From NCBI GenBank assembly GCA_021805205.1, contig JAJZFV010000009.1, forward strand, positions 1 to 64,000: DNA of 64,000 bases. Direction: 5' to 3'. The notes below the pieces were generated by a model. That model was not told the origin of the DNA, did no database searches, and saw nothing but the letters and a program-made list of their open reading frames with translations. Positions within the stretch are counted from its first letter, which is position 1, and each line of letters opens with the position of its first letter. Below are positions 51,814 through 60,823 of this stretch, one piece after another. This DNA comes from Actinomycetes bacterium. GTDB lineage: Bacteria; Actinomycetota; Acidimicrobiia; Acidimicrobiales; Acidimicrobiaceae. A program made the position numbers and the translations under genes.

Positions 51814-52470
51814 CTAATTAGAAGATGTCTCCGCCTTAAGCTCGGCGACCCTCTTCAAAGCCGAGAGAAAGGTCTTAGACTCTTGGGCCCCTGTGATCAC
51901 GTACTTGGATTCAAAGAGGTAAAAGGGTACTCCAGTTACACCTAATTCGCGAGCGAACTCTTCATCGCTCCTGACCTCTTTGCCGAATTTATCCTCGCCA
52001 AATACCTCTTCGCCATTGCTCAAGTCGTCCCCTACCAGAGAATTTGCCAACTCTAACAAATAGCCTCTATCGGAGATTAGGGCCCCAGATTCAAAGTAAC
52101 CATTCATCACCGCATCGAGGTATTGATCGGCAAAACCCTTCCCTTGTAGGAACTTCATCATCGACAATGCGTCGAACGAGTTAGTCGACTTCATCTCCTC
52201 AAAGTCAAAGGCGATCGACTCGACACCTCCGATTGTAGAGAGTCTGCCGTTCATATCCCGCGCCTCTTCAATCGATACTCGATACTTCTTAGCCAGCAGC
52301 TCATCTATCTTCAATCCCTTGTAGATCGAGGCGTTTGGGTCAAGTTCAAAGGCGCGATAACTGACGTTGACCTGGCCATCGAATCCTTCAATGGCGCTTT
52401 TCAGTCGGCGACGGCCAACGAAACACCAAGGACAAAGAATGTCTAAAAATACCTCTACGTTTACCATCAA
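51814..52470 (-). CDS. DsbA-family thiol oxidoreductase (FrnE-like)
   Basis: Thioredoxin-fold protein of 218 residues. The active-site motif DILCPWCFVGRRRL lies at the N-terminus; YRAFELDPNA and the C-terminal GVTGVPFYLFESKYVITGAQ with the cis-Pro loop are typical of FrnE/2-hydroxychromene-2-carboxylate isomerase-like proteins. No signal peptide, so cytoplasmic. It is divergent from the Nudix-type regulator across 216 bases. Confidence 0.9.
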   Translation of the reverse strand: MMVNVEVFLDILCPWCFVGRRRLKSAIEGFDGQVNVSYRAFELDPNASIYKGLKIDELLAKKYRVSIEEARDMNGRLSTIGGVESIAFDFEEMKSTNSFDALSMMKFLQGKGFADQYLDAVMNGYFESGALISDRGYLLELANSLVGDDLSNGEEVFGEDKFGKEVRSDEEFARELGVTGVPFYLFESKYVITGAQESKTFLSALKRVAELKAETSSN

Positions 52471-52611
52471 ACGACCTTTGACTTTCCAAAAATAAGCTAT
52501 TCGAATAGCCTAAACTCCTAAATGCTGCGATGAATTTCAAAGACAACCAATTGCCATATAACCAGATCAGCTAGTGTGAATTCAGTCACTGATAGTTAAC
52601 TTTAGAAAACA

Positions 52612-52631
52612 AAAGTTGTCAAAGCAACTTT
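52612..52631. promoter_or_regulatory. Inverted repeat between frnE-like and nrtR-like genes
   Basis: Arms aaagttg and caacttt flank tcaaag. The dyad lies within the 216-base divergent spacer, 55 bases before the nrtR-like start. On the minus strand TTGACA occurs in it and could be a -35 element for the frnE-like gene. It is a plausible operator of the adjacent regulator, unproven. Confidence 0.45.
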
Positions 52632-52686
52632 CAGAATTGGACATGGCGTCTACGATCAGTAGAAAAAGTTACTTACGAAGATCACG

Positions 52687-53442
52687 ATGCCACTCAAGTC
52701 AAACGAACACCAAGCCCAATTCGCACTGACCGTCGACTTAGCCATCTTTACTATCAAAGAAGGAAGCTTGAACATCCTTCTCATCAAGCGCGCTGAGGAT
52801 CCTTTTGCAGGTAGTTGGGCTCTTCCAGGCGGATTTGTCGACATCAAAGACGACGTTGAAGAGGCGGCTCGTCGCGAACTACAGATTGAAACAGGGGTGG
52901 ATCTTCAGAAGAGCCACCTCGAACAACTAGGAACCTACGGCCGCCGTGACAGAGATCCAAGGATGCGAGTGATCTCCGTTGCACACGTTGCGCTCGTTCC
53001 ATCTGTCGGTAAAATAGTCGCAGGTGGAGGAGCTAGCGCGGCAACTTTGGTCAAGGTAAGTGACCTCAATCTCCCCTCTTCGAAGTCGACCGGATCTATA
53101 AACTTAGCCTTCGATCACGCCCAAATAATTAAAGATGCAGTTGAAAGGGTGCGATCGAAGCTGGAGTACACTACCCTCGCCGCCGCGCTCCTAAATGAAC
53201 CATTTTCACTCGCAGATATCAGGAGTGTCTACGAAGCGGTTTGGGGTCGTGCGCCCGATATCGCCAACTTTCGTCGCAAGATTCTCTCAACTCAAGGCTT
53301 CGTAGAGGCCATCGGCAAAGCTGCGATCCCAGGTAGCAAAGGTGGTCGTCCTGCAACCCTCTACCGAAGAGGAAGCGCCAACTTTCTTCATCCACCCATC
53401 CTGAGGCAGCACGTAGTACACGATGACGCCGATATGCCTTGA
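52687..53442 (+). CDS. Nudix-domain transcriptional regulator (NrtR-like)
   Basis: Protein of 251 residues. N-terminal Nudix domain (about 10-150) with LALVPGG-type box: LPGGFVDIKDDVEEAARRELQIETGV. Two catalytic Glu positions are changed (Asp for the first Glu, Ile for one Glu of the REUxEE core), so hydrolysis may be lost. The C-terminal region (FSLADIRSVYEAVWGRAPDIANFRRKI ... KGGRPATLYRRG) is a winged helix as in NrtR. Family members sense ADP-ribose and control NAD genes; nadABC lie 20 kb away. ATG 52687; the ribosome site is weak. Confidence 0.85.
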   Translation: MPLKSNEHQAQFALTVDLAIFTIKEGSLNILLIKRAEDPFAGSWALPGGFVDIKDDVEEAARRELQIETGVDLQKSHLEQLGTYGRRDRDPRMRVISVAHVALVPSVGKIVAGGGASAATLVKVSDLNLPSSKSTGSINLAFDHAQIIKDAVERVRSKLEYTTLAAALLNEPFSLADIRSVYEAVWGRAPDIANFRRKILSTQGFVEAIGKAAIPGSKGGRPATLYRRGSANFLHPPILRQHVVHDDADMP

Positions 53443-53997
53443 TCTAAGAGTCTCGGCGTACTCATAAAAAGCACGCCTTTGAGGCGTCAATGTCCTTCGA
53501 AGACACCTTTGCCCAAGCATCGTGAATCTGCTGCTACGCACAATTCGAAGGCTTTGAGATGCGAGTCGACGTCAATTACTACCTGACCACCCAAAAGTTG
53601 AACTTGCTCTCTCTGGCAGATCGAGGAAGCTCTCACCGACTCTTAAAAATTATCCTCTTAGCGCTTATATAAACGTCTATAGCGTTCCCATGAGGTCGAC
53701 ACGAGGGTGGTAAAAATCTACCCTTGATCTCAGATCTGGTACCGGGTAGACGACGTTGAGGCCCTCCTTGCCACTAACTAGATGGAGCACGATCGAGCCA
53801 TGGCCCACTTAGTTGTGGACGGATCATTCAGCTTGGTCAAGTTGTCTAGCACAATACGTCCTAGCCACAATACGGTCGCCGGGCGAGGTAGAAAGACTTG
53901 GTTTGAAGAAAGACCGAATCTGCGATCGCGCCACTTGTTGGCGAGGCAGCTCTGGAGCCGCTACTGCCTCGACCACGCATCACTGCCATAGCGGCCT
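53443..53997. other. Non-coding or degenerate region, GC-rich in its second half
   Basis: No intact gene. From about 53680 the G+C rises and short frames appear on both strands; one minus-strand frame of about 42 codons (53810 to 53685) reads GSIVLHLVSGKEGLNV and then stops. No family is recognised, and it may be a gene remnant. A small dyad acgcct/aggcgt at 53473-53487 has a T-run on its minus-strand side. Confidence 0.4.
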
Positions 53998-54521
53998 CTA
54001 TAGTTCCCTGCGGTAGCGGACTTCAGTGATAGGAAAGCCATCGAATAGTTCGACCTTGGTGCCACCGTCGGCGAGCCATCCTCCCACCTCATAGAAGCGC
54101 CGGGCGCGCTCATTGGCCTCAAACACCCACAGCCGCGCCTCGTCGAAACCGTAGCTGACTAATGTTTCAAGTGCTACTGCCATAAGCTTGATGCCAATCC
54201 CGTAGCCCCATAGGTTGGACGACAGATAGATGCCGTAGACCTCGCCCGCACCGTTTGCGTCGTCATCTCGGCATGGCCCAACACTTACAATGCCTTCGAG
54301 CTCACCCTCGATGTCAACGACAAAGTCCGCCTGACGGTCGCGCACTGTACTCTCGAGGATCCGCCTCCAACCCTCTGCTCGCCGCAGTGGGTCTAGGGCA
54401 TCGAGGAACTCTTTGGGGAGGTAGGCGGCGTAAGAGGCTTGCCAAGAGCGGACGTGGAGCGCCCCAGGGCCTCAGCGTCGTCAAAACGGGCCTCTCGGAT
54501 GGTTCCGACTTCAGGATTCAT
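53998..54521 (-). pseudogene. GNAT acetyltransferase, frameshifted
   Basis: An N-terminal part starting at ATG 54521 reads MNPEVGTIREARFDDAEAL, then at about 54456-54465 the frame is lost. The adjoining frame continues with LHVRSWQASYAAYLPKEFLD ... GWRRIL and runs into the intact C-terminal part (53998-54345) with the acetyl-CoA region (NLWGYGIGIKLMAVALETL) and FEANERARRFYEVGGW. One missing base in the GGGCGCTCC region explains it. The joined protein would be about 174 residues, normal for GNAT. The locus is clearly richer in G+C than its neighbours (for example about 42 of 60 bases in 54061-54120), which suggests transfer. A sequencing error is the main alternative. Confidence 0.8.
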
Positions 54522-55203
54522 ATCCAAACTATACCGACCAAGGTGGCGAGTTACAACCAGCTCAAAGCTCGAGATTGCGGCCTGCTATCGATGCGGAAAC
54601 AACAGGGTCGCGTGCGTTACTGCCAGGTGACGAGCTGCCTTGGCTTCGAAAAACGCCCTTTCGCTTAGTTCTCTCAGCATCTTGTCGCCTTCGGCAAAGT
54701 TTTTTGATTTCCTGATCAGGGGATGCAAAGCTAAGGTTTCATGGCTATTTGCCTCCGTAAATAGGCCAGGGGTGATATTCGCATATCGCGCGATTCAGTT
54801 TTCGGATGACTGTGGTAGATCTAACTGATGTCTCCTGGCTTTTCTATGTGCCAACTCTTCCATTCAATTGCCTCCACCGAAGTTAGCTTCGTTTTGCAAA
54901 CTCCCCCTTGAATACAATGCCTCGTTACCGCATATACCTTCAACTAGCGCTACATGAGATATCCTTGGGAAAGGTGAAATCAGCCCCACAGGGCTGCTGG
55001 GCTACCACTAGCGATCACCCACCATCGCGAATAATCAGCGCATAAATAGAGGTCCTTTGCTACCTCTCGCACAAGGCCACCAAGTAATCGGCTTGACCAG
55101 ATACTGCCCCTGAGCTTGTAGATGTCATTGGATACAAATTGACTGGCTTTGGGTTGACGCTAACTGCGATACTTTTCAACTATCGGTGCAACTTGGCAAA
55201 GTC
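54522..55203. other. Intergenic region upstream of the pseudogene and downstream of pilC
   Basis: 682 bases with no gene I can support. A hairpin (gcc-ttc-ggc) followed by a run of six T lies at about 54680-54709, and a cagccc/gggctg stem with a caca loop lies near 54992. Stop codons occur in all frames I read. No tRNA or RNA motif was recognised. It may contain an unrecognised small RNA or be decayed sequence. Confidence 0.4.
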
Positions 55204-56424
55204 TTAGTGGATCAGTTTGATAACGTTGAACATCGGCAGATAGAGCGAGATGACCATAGAACCCACAACTCCACCGAGAACGACTATCATCACTGGTTCA
55301 AGTAGCGACGAGAGCGATGCAACCATGGCCTCTACCTGTTCCGCATAAAATTGACCGATCTTATCGAGCATTCCGTCGACCTCACCGGTCTCTTCACCAA
55401 CGGCGACCATCTGCACTACCATCGGTGGAAATACCGAGTGACTCCCCATCGTAGCCGAAAGCGATATTCCCTGTTTGACACCGTTTTGCATCTCTCCGAT
55501 AGCCACCTCAAAGAGGGTATTGTTTGCAGTTCCCTTGGTTATGTCGAGAGCCTCTAGAAGGGGAACACCAGAGCGGACTAGAGATGCCAGCGTCCGGGAG
55601 AAGCGGACGACCGCACTTTTGTGGATCAACTTGCCAAAGATCGGCACTTTCAGGACGATCCGGTCCTTTATAGCCCTACCACTTGGAGTTCTAATGTAGC
55701 GAACCAATCCGAAAATCGCAAGCCCAAATAGTATCACGACCTCCAAGAAGTAGTGGACCACGATATTTGAGACGTCTAGGAGTATCTGAGTAGGAACTGG
55801 CAAGGTACCATTCAACGAGGCGAAGATCGCCTTGAATTGTGGGATGACAAAGAGCATCATCGCTGTGAGTATTAGTATTACGAGGATAAAGACCGCAACA
55901 GGATATGTCATCGCTGACTTTATCTTTCGTCGTATCGACGCCGCATTTTCAAGTGCTGTTGCAAGGTCGAGCAAGACCTTGTCTAGGACACCTCCAACTT
56001 CACCCGATCTAATCATAGATATGTAAAGTCGATCGAAGATCTTATTGTGAGAGGCCATGGCTTTAGAAAGCGACTGGCCCCTCTCTATCTCCTGGCGTAT
56101 CTGCACTAGCGCTTCAGCAAGGGCCTTGTTTTCGACCTGACTCGACAATATAGCGAGGGAGCGAACCAGGGGCAGGCCAGCTGCGATCATCGTGGCAAAC
56201 TGGCGGGAGAAAGTCGCCAAGTCATCGGCTCCGACCCTGTCGGTCAATCCTGGTATGCGGATATCCGCCTGAAGTCCTCCTCGGCCCTTAGGACGTACTT
56301 GTACTGGAAGATAGCCCATCTCCCTTAGGCGCTCCTGCACACGCGATTCGCTCTCAGCTTCGATCTCACCGCTAATCTTGGATCCGGTCTTTCGATCTCT
56401 AGCCTGATATTCAAAGGTCTTCAC
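55204..56424 (-). CDS. pilC: Type IV pilus inner-membrane platform protein PilC
   Basis: Polytopic membrane platform of the type IV pilus, 406 residues, with two GspF domains. The N-terminal cytoplasmic part starts KTFEYQARDRKTGSKISGEIEAES; each GspF domain begins with FSRQFATMIAAGLPLVRSLAIL and FSRTLASLVRSGVPLLEALDI; GVKQGISLSATMGSHSVFPPMVVQMVAVGEETGEVDGML is the second conserved block; and hydrophobic helices near residues 170-190, 220-240 and the C-terminus (IVVLGGVVGSMVISLYLPMF) span the membrane. Third gene of the pilB-pilT-pilC order; 79 bases from pilT. Confidence 0.96.
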   Translation of the reverse strand: MKTFEYQARDRKTGSKISGEIEAESESRVQERLREMGYLPVQVRPKGRGGLQADIRIPGLTDRVGADDLATFSRQFATMIAAGLPLVRSLAILSSQVENKALAEALVQIRQEIERGQSLSKAMASHNKIFDRLYISMIRSGEVGGVLDKVLLDLATALENAASIRRKIKSAMTYPVAVFILVILILTAMMLFVIPQFKAIFASLNGTLPVPTQILLDVSNIVVHYFLEVVILFGLAIFGLVRYIRTPSGRAIKDRIVLKVPIFGKLIHKSAVVRFSRTLASLVRSGVPLLEALDITKGTANNTLFEVAIGEMQNGVKQGISLSATMGSHSVFPPMVVQMVAVGEETGEVDGMLDKIGQFYAEQVEAMVASLSSLLEPVMIVVLGGVVGSMVISLYLPMFNVIKLIH

Positions 56425-56503
56425 CGTTATTGGCCCCTTCTCTTAGGGTCTGCCCACCCTTGGTTCATCGACATAGAAAAAGTTCTCCTAAAGCAGTCAC
56501 TCT

Positions 56504-58105
56504 TTAGGCACCACGACGCTGCACCGTTGGCAACGAAGTTATGAGTCGCTTGAGTTCATCTGGGTTAGACGATGCAGCAGTAGCCGCCTCGGGAGTTACC
56601 GTCTTATTGCGAACCAGTTGTGCCAGCGACGCCTCCATAGTCTGCATTCCATATGCCCCACCTGCCTGCATCGACGAGTAGACCTGATGAATCTTTGCCT
56701 CTCGAATCAAGTTTCGAACTGCTGGAGTCACAACCAAGACCTCAACTGCAACGGTTCTACCTCCAGATGCCCTGGGTAAGAGTTGCTGGGTAACAACCCC
56801 TTGAAGGCTCGCAGCAAGCTGAACTCGTATCTGAGACTGTTGGTAGCTCGGAAAGACGTCGATGATTCGATCGATAGCCTGCGGGGCATCTTGGGTGTGA
56901 AGCGATGCAAATACCGCATGGCCGGTCTCGGCAGCGGTGAGTGCCATTGAGATGGTTTCATGGTCTCTAAGCTCGCCGACCAGGATCACGTCAGGATCTT
57001 GCCTCAAGACATGCCTAAGGGCATCTGAAAAGCTGAGTGTATCCTCACCTACCTCACGCTGGTTTACGACCGCTCGCTTGTGGTTATGGAGAAATTCAAT
57101 CGGGTCTTCGATAGTCATGATGTGACAGTCCCTACTCGAATTAATCGAGTCGATAAGTGACGCCAAGGTGGTCGACTTGCCCGATCCAGTCGGTCCAGTT
57201 ACCAGAACCAATCCTCGAGGTATGTTGGCAAATCCACCTACCACCGCAGGAAGGCCCAAGGTATCAAGGGCAGCGATCTTATCGGGAATGCTACGCATAA
57301 CTGCGCCAATGCTTCCCCGCTGCATCATCACATTGACACGAAATCGTCCAATTCCACTTACGCCATATGCAGCGTCAAGCTCCTTATTTGCCTCGAATCG
57401 GTCCCTTTGGTGATCCGTAAGGATGGAGTAGACCAGCTCCCTAATGGTTTGATTGGAGAGCTTGGGATACTCTTCAAGGCGCACTAAGCGGCCGTCGATT
57501 CGAATTGTTGGAGGAGTGCCCACTGAAAGATGAAGGTCGGAGGCTTTTTTGGCGGCAGTAATTCTAAGAAGTTCGGCGATGGATGGCATCGATTCGTCGA
57601 GATGCACCGTCGAGGCGAGCTTTGGTCCTCTATTTTCGACCTTTCGTTTTGGATTAGCCTCTACAAAAGCCTCTTGGATCTCACTTCCAAACAGGGTCGA
57701 GGCCACCTTCACCATCTCTTGATAAGAGATTTGAGCTAATTCGACTCCATATCCAAGAGCCGACTCTAACCCTTTGGCAAAGTCGGGGCGATACGGATCG
57801 ACGGATGCAATTTGCAACTTAGAGTTAGCCACCTCAAAGGGGACCACCCAAAATCTTTTGAACAACTCAACAGAGGCGATCCTATCTAAGACTTTCGACG
57901 AAAGGACGACCTCCGATGTTACAAGTCGCACCCTCTGAATCTCAGCAAATGATGCAATTAAAAAGTCTTCCGAGAGTGAAAAGGCCGATGCTAGCAGAGA
58001 AGCTATATCGACTGGAGCTGTGGCATCGGAGATGGCGTCTTTGGCCGCAGCCACCTCGATTACTCCTCTGTCGCCTAAAACACTTAGAACTAATTCAACG
58101 TTCAT
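56504..58105 (-). CDS. pilT: Pilus retraction ATPase PilT with an extra N-terminal domain
   Basis: Hexameric ATPase that drives pilus retraction. Residues from about 170 are a normal PilT: DLHLSVGTPPTIRIDGRL, Walker A TGPTGSGKSTT, IEDPIEFLHNHKRAVVNQREVG, DPDVILVGELRD, HAVFASLHTQDA, and the retraction motif AVRNLIREAKIHQV. The first about 160 residues resemble the MshEN/GspE N-terminal domain seen in PilB-type ATPases, which most PilT proteins lack (usual length about 350; here 533). The frame opens at TTG 58114, but ATG 58105 with GAGG upstream is preferred. Between pilB and pilC. Confidence 0.93.
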   Translation of the reverse strand: MNVELVLSVLGDRGVIEVAAAKDAISDATAPVDIASLLASAFSLSEDFLIASFAEIQRVRLVTSEVVLSSKVLDRIASVELFKRFWVVPFEVANSKLQIASVDPYRPDFAKGLESALGYGVELAQISYQEMVKVASTLFGSEIQEAFVEANPKRKVENRGPKLASTVHLDESMPSIAELLRITAAKKASDLHLSVGTPPTIRIDGRLVRLEEYPKLSNQTIRELVYSILTDHQRDRFEANKELDAAYGVSGIGRFRVNVMMQRGSIGAVMRSIPDKIAALDTLGLPAVVGGFANIPRGLVLVTGPTGSGKSTTLASLIDSINSSRDCHIMTIEDPIEFLHNHKRAVVNQREVGEDTLSFSDALRHVLRQDPDVILVGELRDHETISMALTAAETGHAVFASLHTQDAPQAIDRIIDVFPSYQQSQIRVQLAASLQGVVTQQLLPRASGGRTVAVEVLVVTPAVRNLIREAKIHQVYSSMQAGGAYGMQTMEASLAQLVRNKTVTPEAATAASSNPDELKRLITSLPTVQRRGA

Positions 58106-58132
58106 TGGCCTCAATCCATTAATCTCTTTTGT

Positions 58133-59902
58133 CTATGCGATAACGCGGAAGATCTCTTCTATGGTGGTCACACCTGAGGCAACCTGTTGCAATCCAGCGG
58201 CACGCATAGGAATCATTCCTTGGGTAGTCGCTAGATCCCTCAGCTCATGGCTATTTCCGTTACTGGCGATCAACCTCTCCAACTCATCAGTGATCGTCAT
58301 AACCTCGTGAATCGCAAATCTTCCGCGGTATCCGGTTCCAGAACAGATCCCGCAGCCTTCTGGGCGATAGAGCTGATCCGGGACGGTAATCGCGTAGCGC
58401 TCTAAGTTGAGCAACTTCAGCTCCTCTGCAGTCGGAGAATATGCCACCTTGCAGTTATCACATAGCCTTCGGGCGAGACGTTGTGCCACAATACAGTCGA
58501 GAGCACTTGAAACGAGGTAAGGTTCCACACCCATCTCTATGAGGCGCGCTGGAGTGGATGCGGCATCGTTGGTGTGGATGGTAGATAATACCAAGTGACC
58601 GGTGAGAGCTAGTTCGGTAGCAATGATGGCAGTCTCTCTATCTCGGATCTCGCCCACCATTACGATGTCGGGGTCGCTTCGAAGGATTGATTTAAGGACC
58701 GATGCAAACGAGAGTCCCGCCTTCGAATTAACTTGAACTTGATTTATCCCCGCAATTCGATATTCAACTGGATCTTCCACAGTTATTACGTTTTTCTCGT
58801 TTGAATTTAAGACATTCAAAGTTGCATACAGTGTGGTTGACTTGCCGGATCCAGTCGGCCCAGTCACCAGTATCGTTCCATAAGGCTTTCTGAAACTTTT
58901 ACTATACGATTCGAGTGATTTTGATAGAAAGCCAAGTTCAGAGAGGCCTCGCATCGCAGTTGCATTCTCCAAGACGCGAAGAACTACCTTCTCGCCATAG
59001 TTTGTCGGGAGTGTGGCAACGCGCAGGTCTATTGAGCGGCCGCTTATCACACCTGAGATGCGTCCATCTTGGGGAATTCGGCGCTCTGCAATATTTAGAT
59101 CCGCCATAATTTTGATACGAGAGATCACCCCTGACTGCAGGTTCTTTGGGAGGTTCGAGACCTCGTGAAGCACCCCATCAATACGGTGTCTGATCCGAAC
59201 TCCATCGGACTGTGGTTCTATATGAATGTCAGATGCCCGATCGTTTACCGCTTGAGCGATAGTGGCGTTAACGAGTTTTACAATCGGACCCTCATCTGCA
59301 ATCTCTTTTAGATTTGCAGTTGGATCATTCGCACTGTCGGCGATCTCTGAGGCGGCAAGGGCATTCGCCTCGACTGACTCACTTCCGAGTCCAATAAGGC
59401 GATCGATGGTGGCCAGGATGGCAGTTCTAGAGGCCACAACCACGATGATCTCTTTTCGGAGATAGGCTCGAAAGTCGTCGATTCCAGAGACGTTATTGGG
59501 GTCGGCCGCGGCAACGACAATTCGATTGTCCCTGTGTCCAATCGGAACCATCTCGTGTTTTACAGCTAAGTTCCTCGATATCAGCGAAGCTGCACTGGGG
59601 TCCACTGGAAGTTTGGCCAATTCAACAAACTCAAGACCCAATCGCGTAGCAAGTATCTTGCCCAGAACGACTTCGTCGACTACCTTATTTTCAATCAGGA
59701 TCCGAGTAAGTGGAAGGTTGCGACGCCTCTGCTCCTCAGTTGCGCGCCGCAGCTCATCTTCGCCGACTACCTTTTCTTGGAGCAAAAACCGTGCTAGGGG
59801 GCTTAGTATTCCCCCTCCACCAGGCATAAGTCTTCCCGGGAGGGACCTTGAACTACTTGTTGCTGGGGTTGCCGGAAGACTCATTACATTGAATTTCGTC
59901 AA
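58133..59902 (-). CDS. pilB: Pilus assembly ATPase PilB
   Basis: Hexameric ATPase that powers pilus extension, 589 residues. N-terminal MshEN domain (LLQEKVVGEDELRRATEEQRRR ... KILATRLGLEFVEL), then the catalytic domain: HIEPQSDGVRIRHRIDGVL, Walker A TGPTGSGKSTT, VEDPVEYRIAGINQVQVN, DPDIVMVGEIRDRETA, HLVLSTIHTNDA, and the zinc motif LCDNCKV ... GCGICSGTGYRGR. Start is TTG 59902 or ATG 59884; neither has a good ribosome site. First of the three pil genes, downstream of aroE. Confidence 0.96.
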   Translation of the reverse strand: MTKFNVMSLPATPATSSSRSLPGRLMPGGGGILSPLARFLLQEKVVGEDELRRATEEQRRRNLPLTRILIENKVVDEVVLGKILATRLGLEFVELAKLPVDPSAASLISRNLAVKHEMVPIGHRDNRIVVAAADPNNVSGIDDFRAYLRKEIIVVVASRTAILATIDRLIGLGSESVEANALAASEIADSANDPTANLKEIADEGPIVKLVNATIAQAVNDRASDIHIEPQSDGVRIRHRIDGVLHEVSNLPKNLQSGVISRIKIMADLNIAERRIPQDGRISGVISGRSIDLRVATLPTNYGEKVVLRVLENATAMRGLSELGFLSKSLESYSKSFRKPYGTILVTGPTGSGKSTTLYATLNVLNSNEKNVITVEDPVEYRIAGINQVQVNSKAGLSFASVLKSILRSDPDIVMVGEIRDRETAIIATELALTGHLVLSTIHTNDAASTPARLIEMGVEPYLVSSALDCIVAQRLARRLCDNCKVAYSPTAEELKLLNLERYAITVPDQLYRPEGCGICSGTGYRGRFAIHEVMTITDELERLIASNGNSHELRDLATTQGMIPMRAAGLQQVASGVTTIEEIFRVIA

Positions 59903-59941
59903 TGATGAGCAAAAACTTCAACACTATTTTGTCACAAATAG

Positions 59942-60823
59942 CTATCCTCGGCGCAACGTCTCCGCCCTTACCGCCGAGCGAATCTCTTCAAGCGGAGCTT
60001 CGACTCCAGTCCATTTTTCAAATGCAATTGTCGATAGGCGAACCAGCATCGAGACCCCACTTGCAGCTTGTATACCCCTGCTTCGAGCGACCTCGACCAG
60101 CGGAGTAACGTGTGGGTGGTATACGATATCGTAGACGAATTGGCCCTCTTTTAGCTGGTCCGCTCTAATGGGGGTCAAACCCGCAAGATTGGTTCCAGTC
60201 ATCCCAATTGGAGTGGCATTTACGATAACTGAAACGCGGTCGATATCCTCATTTACTCCAACGTAACCGACAGAGCCCGCTAATTCAGCTGCCGCCGAGG
60301 CGGTAGAGAGGTTACGCGATATCACGTACACCTCCTTTGCTCCATTGTCGGCGAGGGCTAAAGATATAGCCCTACCCGCACCTCCGCTACCAAGTACCGC
60401 GACGCTCCTACCGTGAACCGATAGATCAAATTCATCTCGGAGCGCTTCGACCAGGGCTTGACCGTCAGTGGAGTCACCGATAAATCGGTCGTCTTGACGA
60501 TAGACGAAATTGACGCTCTGAAGCTTTTTAGCTCTATCAGTTACCTCATCTAGGTAGGGAATTATGGACTCCTTGTGAGGCATCGTAACCGAAAAACCTA
60601 GAACACCGAAGAAGCGAAGCGCCTCTACCGCCTTGCCTATCTCGCCATTTGGCACCCGAAGGGCAACATATACACAGTCAAGGCCAAGACGCCTAAAACC
60701 TGAATTATGGATGACTGGTGACAGGGAGTACTCCACCGGATCGCCCAATATCGCCAATACCTTGGTGGCTCCGGTTGGCCATGCCCACGATGCCATTCTC
60801 GGTTCTGCTTCAAAATTACTCAT
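59942..60823 (-). CDS. aroE: Shikimate dehydrogenase AroE
   Basis: NADPH-dependent reduction of 3-dehydroshikimate in aromatic amino-acid synthesis. ILGDPVEYSLSPVIHNSGFRRLGLDCVYVAL, SVTMPHKESIIPYLDEV with the catalytic Lys, GSGGAGRAISLAL and VNATPIGM. Length of 293 is normal. ATG 60823 overlaps the mltG stop as TGATG with GAGAGG upstream, so the two are coupled; the TTG one codon before is possible. Confidence 0.95.
   Translation of the reverse strand: MSNFEAEPRMASWAWPTGATKVLAILGDPVEYSLSPVIHNSGFRRLGLDCVYVALRVPNGEIGKAVEALRFFGVLGFSVTMPHKESIIPYLDEVTDRAKKLQSVNFVYRQDDRFIGDSTDGQALVEALRDEFDLSVHGRSVAVLGSGGAGRAISLALADNGAKEVYVISRNLSTASAAAELAGSVGYVGVNEDIDRVSVIVNATPIGMTGTNLAGLTPIRADQLKEGQFVYDIVYHPHVTPLVEVARSRGIQAASGVSMLVRLSTIAFEKWTGVEAPLEEIRSAVRAETLRRG

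Noticed and set aside
53287-53541. 84-codon minus-strand frame over the end of the nrtR-like gene
   Set aside because: It is antisense to the coherent winged-helix end of the regulator and has no recognisable motif.
53782-53991. 69-codon plus-strand frame in the GC-rich patch
   Set aside because: Low stop-codon frequency in GC-rich DNA explains it; no motif or start signal.
54255-54668. 137-codon plus-strand frame antisense to the GNAT gene
   Set aside because: It is the reverse of conserved GNAT sequence, which clearly reads on the minus strand.
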